Shown here: in pieces, positions 1 through 12,875 of the stretch
How the letters are laid out: each line of letters begins with the position of its first letter
Position numbering within the stretch: the first letter of the stretch is position 1
NCBI RefSeq assembly: GCF_022539665.2
Contig: NC_081331.1
Location: 2,328,501-2,392,500, forward strand
Origin: Daphnia carinata
Taxonomy: Eukaryota > Arthropoda > Branchiopoda > Diplostraca > Daphniidae
Direction: 5' to 3'
DNA: 64,000 nt
Made by a program: the position numbers and the translations under genes
The notes under the pieces: generated by a model
Told to the model about the DNA's origin: nothing
The model's input: the letters and a program-made list of their open reading frames with translations, nothing else
The model's database searches: none

Positions 1-1198
1 ACATGTATTGTATAACCAACACCTGTGTGCTCGTCTATCAATCCGAAATCAATCGTCTCAGCCCCGGAATACAAATTCGTGGGAGCCGACCAGTCATGCG
101 CCCAGCTGCTCTCGCACAAGGCCGCTATAAGAAAAAATTGCAAAACAAAAGAAGAAAGATTCCTTTTTTTTCCAGCCCGCCGGACATGTATGCTTAATGG
201 AAGCAACTGAGGGAATACCAACATACATTTCCCGACTGCGTTTTCTTTTGTTGTTCAAGGTGGTCACATAACAAAAAACAAGTCACTACTACTACATGTG
301 CTGCCGCTGGAACCGCAAACTCATGTATGCAACATTTGTTTTTTCATTAAATCTTTGGCATCGATGGACGTGTGGGAGTAAGGATGACGACCGAAGAGAA
401 AGAATGAACGAACGGACGCAACGAAAGACAGAGAATGCCCTGAGTGGAAAGCGAAAATAGCGGCTCTCTGCGCAAGATCATTCTCGTGCAAAGCACGGCG
501 CAACATTGACGGCACGTCGTGAATCAAACCGTAGCTCCGGGAGACTTGCGCCCAAAGAATCAAGGACATACATGCTTTTTTTTCTAGCTCTTTCTCTGTA
601 TCCCGCCATTCCATATTCAAACTATTTTTTTTTTTTTATATCGCAAGGCTTGGCATCATTAAATGAATGACAATCAACATCCGGAAAACGGGGAATCTCG
701 GTTCCGGGATAGAGAAAAACAAATCACGAAGGGCAAAACGCTGTTGATAAAGCGTAGTAAAGTAACCACTATATAGTATTTAGTCGTTGTACTATTAGTA
801 GGTAAGGTAGTCAAAAGTGCAGTAGAAAGCAGGCCAAGACCCGAGCGCTTCCTTTCTGCTGGCGGGGAACGCGTTCACTCGCGCACCGTCTGCCCGTTCA
901 CAAGTGGCAATATGGTGGGCATGTTGGCTGGCTGCTTGTTTCAGTGCTCGTTCGTCTTAGTCAAGACAAACAGCCTTTTTGCTGGCTTGTGCAAAAGATT
1001 GTATCGCTCGCGTTTCTAGTACCATCATCAATGCCATGTCTTTTTGACAATCCGGGGCAGTGCGGTAGCAGCCGGAACTGAAACGCTCGATCCGGCCGCT
1101 AACTGACTAATTCATCCTTTTTTTTTCGGATTTCTTTCTTTCTTCTTTTTTTGCGCCAATTTTACAAAAAAAAAAAAAATAATAATAATAATAAAGAA
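1..1198. other. Upstream region of the EGFL7-like gene, no gene seen
   Basis: No convincing coding exon was seen here. Short open frames on both strands lack coding composition and splice context. The last 50 bases before the first start codon are an A-run followed by an (AAT)n tract. The region presumably holds the promoter and 5' UTR of the gene starting at 1199, but no clear TATA element could be assigned. Confidence 0.5.
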
Positions 1199-4100
1199 AT
1201 GTGCTCAAGTGTAGTGAAACGATCACTAGTGATTTTAATCATCCAGTGCTGCTGGTGTTTGACTCGCATCGTTGTCGACAGCAGTCGGGTAGGATTGACG
1301 GAAAATGAAAAGCAATCTGCCTTCGAGCAGTTGTTGGGTAAAACTGGCCGGTTAAGAATGTCAGGATCGTCTCAGACGTTACTCGAATCAACAACGACGT
1401 TACCTCCGACCATCATGTCGATTGCCATGCCGATCATGTTGAGTGATGAAGAGGCCAAAAGGCACGATCGGCGGCATGCTATCCACCATCAAAAGAAAAA
1501 CAACAAAAAGGATCATTCCAAACGTCAACATCATGCTGGGTATTATACTTTTCAGTTCCATCTTGGAGAAAAAAAAACCCCCACTTTTATCGATTTGTGT
1601 TCATAAAGAATCTCGTGAAAATCGTTACGCTCTTCGCGTAATGACCCACTTGTGTAAGGAAAGCAAACGTCTTTTTAAAGGGATAGTGTAGTGTTCGTTT
1701 TTTTTTTCACTCGGTTGATGGGCAAAACGAGGCGGGAATTATTATCTCAACAAGAGCCGACACCCCATCATTAGCTCTAGTGATGAAGAATTGTTTTGAT
1801 TAGACATGCCACTGTGGGGGCAAAACCTGCAAACTTCATTTGTAGGCAACACCTGTTATTCTTTTCCCAACAAAACCGAAAGTTACGGAAATGAACAACA
1901 ACAAATGGTTGACAGGAAAAAGACCCTTAAATAAGAACGGAAACGGCTGGAGCGTGTCGCCAGTTCTAGCAGTCTGGGCTCGAATTTCCATGACTGCACT
2001 TGACTTGTCTACGTGTCTTGCCTTGTGTCCGTGAGAAAAGAAAACGATGCTATGCAGCTTGCTTTAAAGAAAAACATCCAATACGACGAATTTACTGACG
2101 TCTAGTCATAACGAATCGTATAGTAATAGAAGAGCACAGCTTTAATTTTATTATTCTTTAACTACTTCACGTCGGATCGTCCCGCTGACGAATGTGACAC
2201 AAGGCTGCGGTACCCGGCAGTCGTTAACCGTTTCTCGCGTTGGTATATATATTTTTTTTTTTTTGACGACAGTCTAATAACAAAAGCCCTCATCACACGG
2301 TGAGACAGAGCAAAAACTTTCGGCCATAAAAGACGATACAAGGAAGAAAATGAAGAGGATAAAAAAAAAAACAGACCGTAATGATAAAAAGTCCTTGTCC
2401 GTTGGCACTAAACGCAAGCAACAGGCCACGGTCCCTTGCTAGATAATTCGAAATCAAACGACCCCCCCCCCCCCTAATCCTAGGCCTCTTTTTCGTATGA
2501 GAGTGCGCAACTTTCTTTATTACAATATCCTTTTTTTTTTTTCTTCCCATGTGACTTAACTCATATTTCCTAACATATACTCTGACCTCCATTTGTTTTT
2601 TTTTTGTTTTTTTTTCTCATGTTCGTTACATAGTCAAAGTATATGTAACGTCATCGCATGGATCGATGCCAAAATTGCTCTTAATGGCCTCAAGTTATAA
2701 GAAAACGGGAGAGCAAAAGAAAAAAAGAGTTCTAGCCAAGTTAGTCGTTGTTTTTAACGATTTCTAACGATCGTTAAGGTATACAGTGCCGCTTTATACG
2801 ATACCGGACCAAAGAGAAACAAAACACCTTTTAAAAAAACAAAACAAAGAATTAAGGAAAAGTAAAAAAAAAGAATGAAAGAAAAGGAAGGACGTTTCCT
2901 TGTTTTCTTTTTTTTCCCCTTTTTTCACTAATAAAAAAAAACTGCGCGAGCCAGAGGAGGCCGTCGGCATCCCAGCCTTCTTCGGCAATCACAAAGATCC
3001 TCCTCCCCAATTTTAGTTTCTCTCTAACAATTGAGAGACACTAAAGAAAAAGAGGAAAAAAAAAAAAAAAAGTCACCGTGAAAGATGTGGGAGGGGTAGC
3101 CAAAGTTTAAAGGGCTCGGCACGAGCGGCGACAGACGGATGACTTAAGATGCCGCCTCTATTTCTTTTTGCTTTCCAGTAAAAGATCCTCGTAGGTGGAT
3201 TATATAGGAAAAGACGAAAAAAAAAATGCGCGAATAAAACATACCGGGGTTCGACTATAGAACTACGCGTATCTACAATCACGATGGCGTGCCCTTTCTG
3301 CATACATATTCATCAGGAAACAATCAGGTTGCAGCATGACGTTGCAGCCATGTTGGCCAGATAAAAGGAAAAAGGGGGGAAAAGGTCGTTTGCAACAACA
3401 GCAAAAGAACTTTTAACGACATTGGAATGCTCTTTAGCCTCTGAACTGGGCCGTCGAAACACATTCGCTCTAATCGCTCTTTGATTTATCCTCTTTGAAT
3501 TGGGGGTCTCTTCGCCTTTTTGGCAAATCGGCAACAACAAAGTTGTGCATTCGAAGGAGGATCGAAAGACACCAATAACAGAACAGGTTTGCCTCTCTTT
3601 TTTCCCGTTTTCTTTTGTGCGACTCTTCGCTGAAGTCGTGAAGGGTATTCAAAGGGCGATCACGATGCATTCGTCACATGTTACTTCGACCCAATAGCCA
3701 ATCGATGCAAGGTGCGCGAAGCGAATTAGCTAATAGAATTTACAAATTGGCGTATTGAAAAGAAAAGTTCTCTCCGCATCGCATAACGATGTTATAACAA
3801 AACAAAACATTACAACACACATTATCTGATTTTCCTATTTGACAGACGGCACGTTTGCACGCACGAAGAGACGATAACACGACCGATCAGAGTGGTGGAA
3901 TCCTATTGCAAACCAGCCTATAAATCGTTCACTCAACGTTGTAGCAACGGCACTATGTGCACGGCCTTCAGGTAAACGCAGCATTTTTTTCCTACCTTTC
4001 TGTTATCTCGATTTGTGTTTTGTTGTTGGACGTTTTGAATTGTCGAATGACCGTGAAAAAGGGAAAAAAAAAAAGTAACGTCTGACGTTCTCTGTGACAT

Positions 4101-5318
4101 CATACTGTTCACCACAGGGTGCAGTACGACACGATCTACAGACAAGTTGTCAAGTACCAGACCACCACGGAGAAAAAGCACGCGTGCTGTCCCGGATGGA
4201 CCCACGCGGCCAAACACACCCACGGATGCTTACAAGGTCTCAATCAACTATTGTAACCCCTCCCAAGTCAGCCTATATTTCTAATCCTTTCCCTTTGTTG
4301 CAGCTGTGTGTAACAAAGGATGCAAGAATGGCGGCACTTGCGTCAAACCCAACGTCTGCACGTGCGCTCCGGGATACACTGGCCCGTCTTGCGAGTCAGG
4401 TATCATAACCGATTTGTCAACTGTCATGTACGGATAACGAACGAGGAAGTAAATCATGTTTTTTGTCTGACCTGATGCCGTGCGTAGACCTCGATGAATG
4501 TGCAGCACCAGGCAACAACGTTTGCCAGCAAACGTGTATCAACTCCGCCGGAAGTTATCAATGCGCCTGTCACGAGGGTTTCCAGCTGCAAGACGACGGT
4601 AGATCCTGCAAATGTAAATCAGACATTTTACATTAATATTTATGCAATCATGCGGTAAAAATTGAGGTCATACTTTATGTATTTTTGTTTTTGCGTGGTT
4701 ATCGTTGTTAGTTCGATTGGAATTGATTCCAGAGCTTCAAACACTTTTAACCAACTACGAGTCCATGTCTAAACGATTGGCCGTGCTGGAACAGGTAAAA
4801 TAAAAAAGCTTTTCTATCGATTTCACTTTTTCTTTCATTGAAGTTTCTTCAATTGTGGTTGCAGGAACCCAGATTCAACAATAGCGTGAGTCCACCGATT
4901 CCTACCGCACCGCAGGTAGACATTGTTGACTATCAGTCAACCATAGCCAATATGACAGATCATATTTTCTTATTGGAAGAAAAGCTGAACAAACTGGTAC
5001 GCATAAAAACGTCGCATCTAATTTTAAAACAAACACTCTCTACTATAGTTAAACTTGATCCGCACTGTAGCAAAATGAGACGACTTTGCTGATTGCTAAC
5101 AGCAGTAATCGCGTGGAATCCAGTGAATCCTCAAACAGTGATTTCGAATCATTGAGCGCACAGATATCCATTCTCGAGGAACGATTGGCCGACTGTAAGT
5201 ATTTGGAACGTTCAATCTGCATTGAATTTCTTTTTGGGTTCTGCCTAAAACGTCTCCCGATTTGACAGGTACATGCACAATGACCCCATCCGTTAATGCA
5301 GTCAAGATGCGCCCTTAG
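1199..5318 (+). CDS. EGFL7/8-like secreted protein (signal peptide, EMI, EGF, EGF-Ca, coiled coil)
   Basis: Nine exons join in phase: 1199-1539, 3846-3971, 4118-4236, 4304-4399, 4488-4613, 4712-4794, 4865-4996, 5071-5194 and 5269-5318, giving about 398 residues. The N-terminus ([19 protein letters not shown]) is a signal peptide, followed by about 80 residues of basic, His-rich linker. Exons 2-3 encode an EMI domain ([12 protein letters not shown], then CCPGWTH). Exon 4 is an EGF domain (CKNGGTC...[10 protein letters not shown]). Exon 5 is a calcium-binding EGF (DLDECA...[12 protein letters not shown]). Exons 6-8 form a heptad-like coiled coil ([34 protein letters not shown]). This order is that of EGFL7/EGFL8, matrix proteins acting in cell adhesion and Notch modulation in vertebrates; that role here is inference. 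The basic linker makes it longer than vertebrate EGFL7. Intron 1 (2.3 kb) contains no supported exon. The stop was placed from the phase-matched last exon. Confidence 0.85.
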
Positions 5319-5639
5319 CCAACTTTGCGCCGTCCAACTTTCCCAACTATCTTGCCACCGAGCGGATCGTCACTTCCTTAAAAGTCCAATACATTAAAAG
5401 AAACACGATTCGAACCAAGCCGAACTTCCATCCCCTTATTTTTTCGCATCATCACATCCAAGCCACTGACTGCCACGTGACGTGACTGTTTTTTTCTTGT
5501 TTTTTTTTTCAATCGTTTTTGTTTTCGAATTCTGGAAGTTAACTGGAAATATATAGACACGCTATCATCGGATTCCACCTGGATTCATTATATTTTTACA
5601 ATGCAATTCAATAAGCGATCACAGGTGTGTGACCCATCC

Positions 5640-7204
5640 TTACTTAACATCGAAATCTGCTAGGAGCCCCCAATGATCGCTCGGGAAACACTGATACCCC
5701 GAAATTTTTTGTAAACCAATCAGACCAAAGAATTTAGGGACGGCAGAATTCGACGTGGAGGGCCGTAAGAAGATGCGATCGAAGCGACAACGCGGTTTGA
5801 ATTGGCCAGGAAATTCCTTGTTGGTGTTTCTCATAGTGTCCCACGTCCACTGGCATTCCTTGCGCGAACCGCACGCTTCCCAGACGTCATACGTGCGATC
5901 AGGCAATCCCCCGACATTGGCCAACTAATAATAAGAAATATTGTGTCAACAGTCACTTACCATTTCAAATCACCAAACAGAGACCTCTTTATCGCGCATA
6001 TTCAAATCGCCTCCCATTACGACGTTCACAGACTTATCGGTTTCACTGATTTCGCGGAAACTGATGTTTAATTGGTTCATTCGCTCAGCTGCAAATTCTC
6101 CCGTACTTTCCATGTGAGTATTCAACAGCTTCAACTTTAGAGTACCCATATGAGCCTACAAATCATTTCATTCATTGTTAGATACTACTTTATAAATCTG
6201 CTTTTATCTACTTTTATCTGCTCACCACTCACCTCAACTTTAAGCAGATTACGTCCCATAGTAGTCTGTGGAAAACTGATGACGTCATGGGAGTCGTAAT
6301 GGATGGTAAACATGTTAAGCATGGTAACCGTAAAATACCTACAAAGCAAAGTAACATGTTGATATTAAACGAACGCATGACTACTGGACTTTACGTGCCT
6401 ACCCATCTTCATCGCCAGCTATGAATTTATATTCAGGAAGATTGTTCTCCAAGTAGTCTAAGGTTTTCGGGATCACCTCCTTTAAGTTGATTACACCGTA
6501 CATAAGGACACAATCGGTAAAAGAATGCGGTCTTTGGTGTTACCTGGAGAAAAACAATATCGGGCCTTTGTGACTGCAGGATTTTGACGACTGATTTGGT
6601 ACGCATTTTCAGATTGCGATCGTCAAGTCCATCGATATTCCATGATATCATGCGGAATTCTGAAGGTGGTTTCGTCGTTGCCGTTTCGAGGAATTTAGCG
6701 ACATCTTCTGCTTCGGCTAATTTGTTAGCAACATCCTTACTACGTGCAAAAAAATTTGATCGATTCTTTAAAAATTTCAGATAACCTATTGGTAAACTTC
6801 TGTATTTTTTTTTTACTTAATATTGAAAACAATCTGTGGTTCATCACCATCTGTGAGCACATGTACCCCTCCAGATTTTTTTGCTCCAAAGTAGGCATCA
6901 AGTGACCTCTGTACAAATAGAAATAGAATAAAATTACGTTGAAATAATGTTATGGAATGAAATGCAAGTCAAATTACTTACTTGTAAATCCCAATCTCTA
7001 TCTTGTAAATAGAACTGAGCACATGCCTAGTTAAACCATAATGAAAACACCCACAATTAAATAGGCTGTACCACCTAGGGTAAAACGTTACTTATTTACC
7101 GTATCTGTGCCTGTAACTTCTGCAAATTTGGTAACTAAATCAGCAGCCTCTTTAGCATTTGGGACATAACCATCTTCAGATTGAGATGAACTTGCCTCAT
7201 TCAT
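5640..7204 (-). CDS. TDP2: Tyrosyl-DNA phosphodiesterase 2 (TDP2)
   Basis: Eight exons on the minus strand join in phase: 7204-7100, 7026-6982, 6908-6817, 6739-6544, 6479-6403, 6338-6233, 6155-5985 and 5924-5640, giving about 358 residues, close to the vertebrate length. The N-terminal 80 residues are a UBA-like domain (DLVTKFAEVTGTDTACA, QDRDWDLQRSLDAYFG). The rest is an Mg2+-dependent endonuclease/exonuclease/phosphatase domain. All family motifs are visible: SWNIDGLDD, FLQEV, GGDLNMRD, TWDT and SDHWGL, carrying the expected Asn, Glu, Asp and His catalytic positions. TDP2 removes topoisomerase II 5'-phosphotyrosyl adducts from DNA ends. The start is the only good Met upstream of the UBA domain. 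The donor of the exon ending at 5985 (GAG|GTCTCT) is weaker than a nearby GTAAGT, but the latter would include an in-frame stop. The gene is tail to tail with the EGFL7-like gene, 321 bases apart. Confidence 0.92.
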
Positions 7205-9512
7205 CGTGAATCTAAATAAAATTGAAAGTTAGATGTAGCAATCTTACAGTACCACGATATGCATCAACTATATCTTATTAGAACATTATAGTAACAGCTA
7301 AAAAAGGTAACAATTGAGAAGTTTATGAATAAGAAAAAACAGTAAAAAATAGCAGTAAACCAATAAGGAATGAATGAAGAAGCAAAGATAATTTGCTTAA
7401 TGCATTTTTTTTTTTACCTGTGGAAAAGCTTCTGCTGATGACTATGATGTGAAGCAAAAGAAATAAATGAAATGCATCCACATAAAATGTTTTTAAGTAA
7501 TAGGTTTTGTCTGAATGCTGGTAAAATACCTATCCTGAAAACTGAGATAGCAATGAGGAGAATATCGGGTTAGATTTTCAGTAATCAAGACACAAATTGA
7601 CGATTAGACGTTTCTAGACGAAGGTCTTAGAGAACGAATGCAAACGTTTTACAAAATCTTTCCTCACGACAAAAGCTCAAGAAGAACCGACTAGAATAGA
7701 ATTATGTCCTGATTTCTTTCATTTTTCGTAATTGAATTTTTGGAATTACAACTTTTCATAATAACATTTCATTTAAATAAACGTACTTTTTAATCCTTCA
7801 CAAGGTGGTTACGGCAGCAATGTGGGTACGGATTTTGAAAACATGCAGAACACAGCGACATCTGCTGTTCGAATGTAACGACATCTCCAGGAGAAATTAA
7901 TAACCTAATTTAATTCGGGAAAAAAATATAAATAAAAATTGAAGGAGAATCGCGAATGATAGATCATTTTAACAATTGACGAAATGTTTAATTCTAATAA
8001 TACTTTGTGAAGTTTATTTGATATCGACCTATGCCCAGGCAGACTATCAGACTATCACCTGTCTGTGCTCAGTTCAATAACAGATAAAGACATTTGTGAA
8101 TCGTGACTATTACGACAATCCGACAATTGCATAATGGAGGAAATTAATTACCTTGAGATGTAAATTTGGTTGCATGGATTCTGAAGCCCTATAATTATTA
8201 AATTTGGCACAACTGCTTGCTAGAGTCGATAGAATATACAATTTTGTGTTTATAGCAATCAGATTAAACGTGTGCACTTCAGGCAAACGTACACCTTTGC
8301 TAGTAACCAAAACAACAAAGCTAACTAGATTACTTTAAATACCGACGTCTCCTCTTCTTCGGTATAATAACTAATGTATGTTGCGACAAGAAATTTATTT
8401 TTCGTACACTTCTGTATTCATACGAACAAATGAAAACATTTGAGTTTCGGTCTCAGTTCTCTTTATGCATCGTCACGCTTTCTGTTGACGATTAAACAGG
8501 AGTTCGAAGAATGTGCTATAATGTCGAGCCGCTCACGAAATGTAAATGGTAAAAAAAGGGGGGGGGGGGGGGGGTCCTATGAAGAAGGAGTGGCGGATAA
8601 TCAACATGAGACACGGTAACTTCTAGGTAGTCTTCAAATATGCGTCATTATAATCCCGGCGAGGCTAAAATATCACACAAAAGGGAAACAGTTAAGCCTC
8701 TTTAACGTACACAATAGATATATACGATGTCGACAGCAGAAGACCCTATGCGCACGTAATAATCGCGTCAAAGCAGGTGGGGTGCTTGTATGCCGGTTTT
8801 GCTAGACGGTTGCGCGAACGCCGATACTCGGGAACAGAACAATCTTTGTCCAACTCGGCTCGTGTCAGGAACAATCTGCTGGAGGGCAGACCCTTTCCCT
8901 AACTGAAACAATTAGTGACGTTGTTCATTTGTTTTTTTTTGGCAAAAGCAACGCCCACTGTCTGGGGAAATCTGCATTCGACGTAAGTGAAGTCACGAAC
9001 ACGGTGACTGAGATTGGCAGGTTACCCATCGCTTTTATTTTACTGACTGACGAATCTTCCGGACGTCGCACGAGACAACAACGTCGACGTTGAAAATCCC
9101 TCATGCTCTTGAACGTTTGCTGTGAGTATACCGTTTTCTTTCGCATATTATTTGACATCCTGTCCCCAACTGCATGCTGCCAAAATGGAACGTGAGAAAC
9201 CCATTATGGCGGCTGCTTGATGATGCTATTTGTTTGCTTTCAATTTCTCTTTTTTTTTTTTACTAATGGAGATGAAAAGCTTTGTCCTTAATTGCCAAGT
9301 GCCCTTTTTTTCTATATTGTTTGAGCAAATTCTTGCTACTTCAGTATCTAAGGATCAATCTCGATTCCCTTTGGTATCTTATCTGCTAGAGACGTAATGA
9401 ATAGAAAGACAAACTGTTGGGCCCTTTTTCGTTGAAAATAGTCGTCGCAAATACATGTTCTTGATTATAGTCAATAATTTCGGGCCAAACTGCCGTATTA
9501 CATTGAAGGTTT
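7205..9512. other. Intergenic region between divergent TDP2 and Rab32 genes
   Basis: No exon with coding composition was recognised. It should hold the TDP2 5' leader and promoter on the minus strand and the Rab32 upstream region on the plus strand. It contains a 17-base G run and several short T runs. An open frame of 77 codons on the minus strand near 8925-9158 has no family features and was not accepted. Confidence 0.5.
8558..8574. repeat. Poly-G run (17 bases)
   Basis: An uninterrupted run of 17 G preceded by seven A. Homopolymers of this length are sequencing-fragile and may form G-quadruplex-like structure. The exact length should not be trusted. Confidence 0.9.
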
Positions 9513-12500
9513 ATGTATCATATCAGATGGAGACCAAATCCACTGAGACTGAGAACAAGAGTGAATGTGAAGAACAACAATTGTCGCCAACCAAACCGAC
9601 CCAACAACAGCAAGAGGCCGGCATACGTAGTCCACTTGGTATTTTTGAAGAAGCGCGTCAAGTCTGGTGGCAAGAAGAGACGTGACAGCGGACATTCCGA
9701 CGGTGATTACGAATCTGTCAGCACCATCGACGAAGAACGATCCGACAAGGTAATTGCATCACCGTCGACAACGGCCGCCAGTCGTCGTCTTTCCCTCGAC
9801 TCGGCATCAACGTCGCAACCGATCCAGAATCTGAGCAGCAAGGAAAGACCTCGACAGTATCGAGGCATTGCCAAGGTTTTTCACGATTTGAAATATCGCT
9901 CTCGAGTTCGTAAAAGCCATTCAGCTCCACCGGCCGGTATGGATAATACGAAAGTTTCGAGTCCAGTGTCGGTTGCAACGGTCGATGATGATTCGTTCTC
10001 TTCGTACGCGACGGCCATGGGAGCCCACAGTTCGGGCTATTCGACGCCGTTGTTGTCGTCCAATTTGGGCAGTCCAGAAACTTCTTTGACAGAGAGTTTT
10101 GTCGAAGAAGACGAAGAACAAGCCGATGATACAACTACAGTTGAAGAGTCCCATAGTCCAGCTCAGGTAATTTTCAACCCGTTTGGTGCCACACCCCTGC
10201 CACCCAATATTTCCCGCTTGGTATGCGGCGTTTATATTGTAGGTCCCACTCTTCGTCGCATAGATGTAGCTGATCCTTCTGCTTTGCCTAATTTACTGGG
10301 ATCTCAGGTTGCTGCTGTTCAGCTGGCCAGTCCACCGTCTGAACCTGCCTCACCTTCTGCTACAATGGCCTCCTCTGAAACCTTAGCGGTGTCGATTCCT
10401 AAAGCTTCTAGTCTTGAAACAGAACCCGTAGACGTTGATGAAACCCTAGCAAGTCCTTGTAGCACTATCAACATGCCTGAGTATCAACAACACAAAGAAG
10501 AAGAAGCCACTCCCGTTTCTACGGAGGCGTCTTCTGCCGGCGTTTCTACTTCCTCTTCTTCGCCTGCCATTTCCCGCCCAGCAGAGGCCACCACCTCGAC
10601 TACCACTGCGACGTCTGGTCAAAGGTCGAGAATACCACTTTTGTCACAACACCGTTCCTCTGTTCCTTGCACGTCGACCATCCAAGAGTCAGCCGGATCA
10701 TTGAAAGCTCAACAGCCGGAACGTTCTTCATCGACCAGCGAATTTCGTTTCTGTTTCAGCGAATACGTCAACGGCGAAACGACCATGTCGCCAACAAAAG
10801 GATCAATCCGTCCTCTGCCAACCGATGCCAAGCCGGAAACACTTAACAATACGGTACGTTTTTTTTTTTGGTTTTGTTCTGTTTTTATCCTTAGCCATTC
10901 CGGCTGATTCCGCGTAATTTTTTATAAAGCCTGACCGTAGGCTAATGTGTAGCTTCCACATCATAGGGAAATTTCCTTCTCTTCGTTCAATATGCTTTAA
11001 ACTGATAAGAGTCTATAGGGGGCAATGGGGCTCTAGGGGGAGAGATATGCAGCTCTAGTCTTTGGAATCTCTCGACCAGAATTGGTTGTTTTCTAGAAAG
11101 GGTGGTATTTACGACAATGACGCCTCTAGCAACTTTCTAGTTGTTAGGTTTGACTTAGATTCGGTCCCAAAATGTTATTTCCTCAGAAAAAAAAGGAAAG
11201 ACCTTCATTTGCTGTCAGGATTTTGGAGCGGACTGTGTCAATTCTCCCGCTCTTTATAATCCTGTTATCTTCTCACCGATCGGTGTGGTGCTTTTTCGAA
11301 GCTTTTCAGTTAGTAACGAGCCGGTTGTGAAACTAATCGCATGTGTCACCAGCTCTATCAACGTAACCTTTGCCCGTCTTTTCCAAAGAGAACGTTCCAG
11401 TGTTGGCAATTCAATGTCATAAAAAAAAATTCTAACCAACGCGTACAAGTGAACCAATAGCGAAGTGTTTAGTTGATTAACTTCGTGATTTATCCCTACG
11501 ATTGTGCGACGAATCGAAATTCACGCCCAGCAGTAATCAATTTTTTTTTCGTGAGTTGCTTGAGTTTGGCCGGCTGAACAAACTTGTTGTGTTGGAGGAA
11601 AGACCAAAATAGGAATGTCCACCACCAGAGCAGTTGTATCGCCAGTACGTCGGCCATCGAGCAAAGTAAAGTTTCGAAATGCAAATCAATAGTTTGCTTG
11701 TATTTTTCATGACTTTCAGTTTAAACTCGACCCCCAGACTGGAACAAACAAAGGGAACAATTGTTTGTCTGGGTATCTTATCGGCTGTTTTTTTCAAATG
11801 TTCGTGTTGTGATGTTTTGGCTTTAGTGAACGTGGTAGGAAGCAAGAAAGAGATTTCGACGTTTTACGGACGTCATTACCTCTGCGAGCTTTCTCTTTTG
11901 TCCTCTGAACTCCACAATTTTTAATTCACCTGCATTAAGTCATGTCCGCTGTCACATTGTTTTCCTGTTCCATATTTTTAATTTCATTAATATTTTTTTA
12001 AATTTCCCTTTTATGGAAATCAGGCGGCTAATGACGCCAATGGCTATCCAAAGAATGAACATTTGTACAAAGTGCTGGTCATCGGGGAGCTGGGAACGGG
12101 CAAAACTTCCATAATCAAACGCTATGTTCATCAGTTCTTTTCTCAACACTACCGGGCTACCATCGGCGTTGACTTTGCCCTGAAAGTCGTTCACTGGGAC
12201 CAAAGCACCGTCATCCGTCTTCAGTTATGGGACATTGCAGGTATTTTCCCCTCTCCGTTTCCATTTGCATGTTACGCTCAACTCTTGTTTTGTAACAATC
12301 AGGTCAAGAAAGGTTCGGCAACATGACTCGAGTTTATTACAAAGAAGCTGTTGGCGCATTCATCGTTTTTGACGTCACGCGAGGTAGCACGTTTGAATCG
12401 GTAGCTAAATGGAAACAAGACCTTGATACAAAGGTCCAACTACCGGACGGAAGTCCTATTCCGTGCGTTCTCCTCGCTAACAAGGTCTCTTATGCTACAC

Positions 12501-12875
12501 TAAACATCTGCAGAATTTTTAATTAATCGATTTATTGCATTGATAGTGTGACCAGCCGAAAGAAGGTATCGCAGCAAGTTCAGCCAAAATGGATGAATAC
12601 TGCAAGGAAAAAGGCTTTGCGGGATGGTTTGAAACCTCAGCCAAAGATAACATTAACATCGATGACGCGGCGAAATTCCTCGTTGGCACGGTAAATATTT
12701 GATTGAATTAATATTATTAAAGATTTTATTTTTTTTTTTTTTATTGGTTTTTCTCGTTTAGATCCTCCAAAACGATCAGTGGAGTACCAGCATCAAAGAA
12801 GAGGATTCCGACAAGCTAGATCTAAATGGCAAAGGAGGAACTGCCGGTGCCGATAAAAAGAACAATTGCTGTTGA
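9513..12875 (+). CDS. Rab32: Rab32/38-family (lightoid-type) GTPase with long N-terminal extension
   Basis: Five exons join in phase: 9513-10853, 12024-12240, 12303-12484, 12547-12690 and 12762-12875, about 665 residues if the first ATG of that frame is used. The last four exons encode a complete Rab with P-loop GELGTGKTS, switch [14 protein letters not shown] (Ile as in Rab32/38 rather than Thr), ANKCD, ETSAK and a C-terminal Cys-Cys prenylation site. Rab32 directs traffic to lysosome-related organelles, including pigment granules in arthropod eyes. The first exon adds about 447 low-complexity residues rich in Ser, Thr, Pro and Glu, with no domain recognised. The start is uncertain. A more natural N-terminus ([17 protein letters not shown]) begins at 9527 in another frame, and the frames would fuse if one T were dropped from the run 9642-9646. 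A shorter start inside the extension is also possible. Intron 1 is 1.2 kb with no supported exon. Confidence 0.85.

Noticed and set aside
321-620. 99-codon minus-strand frame
   Set aside because: No recognisable motif or splice context. Likely chance upstream of the EGFL7-like gene.
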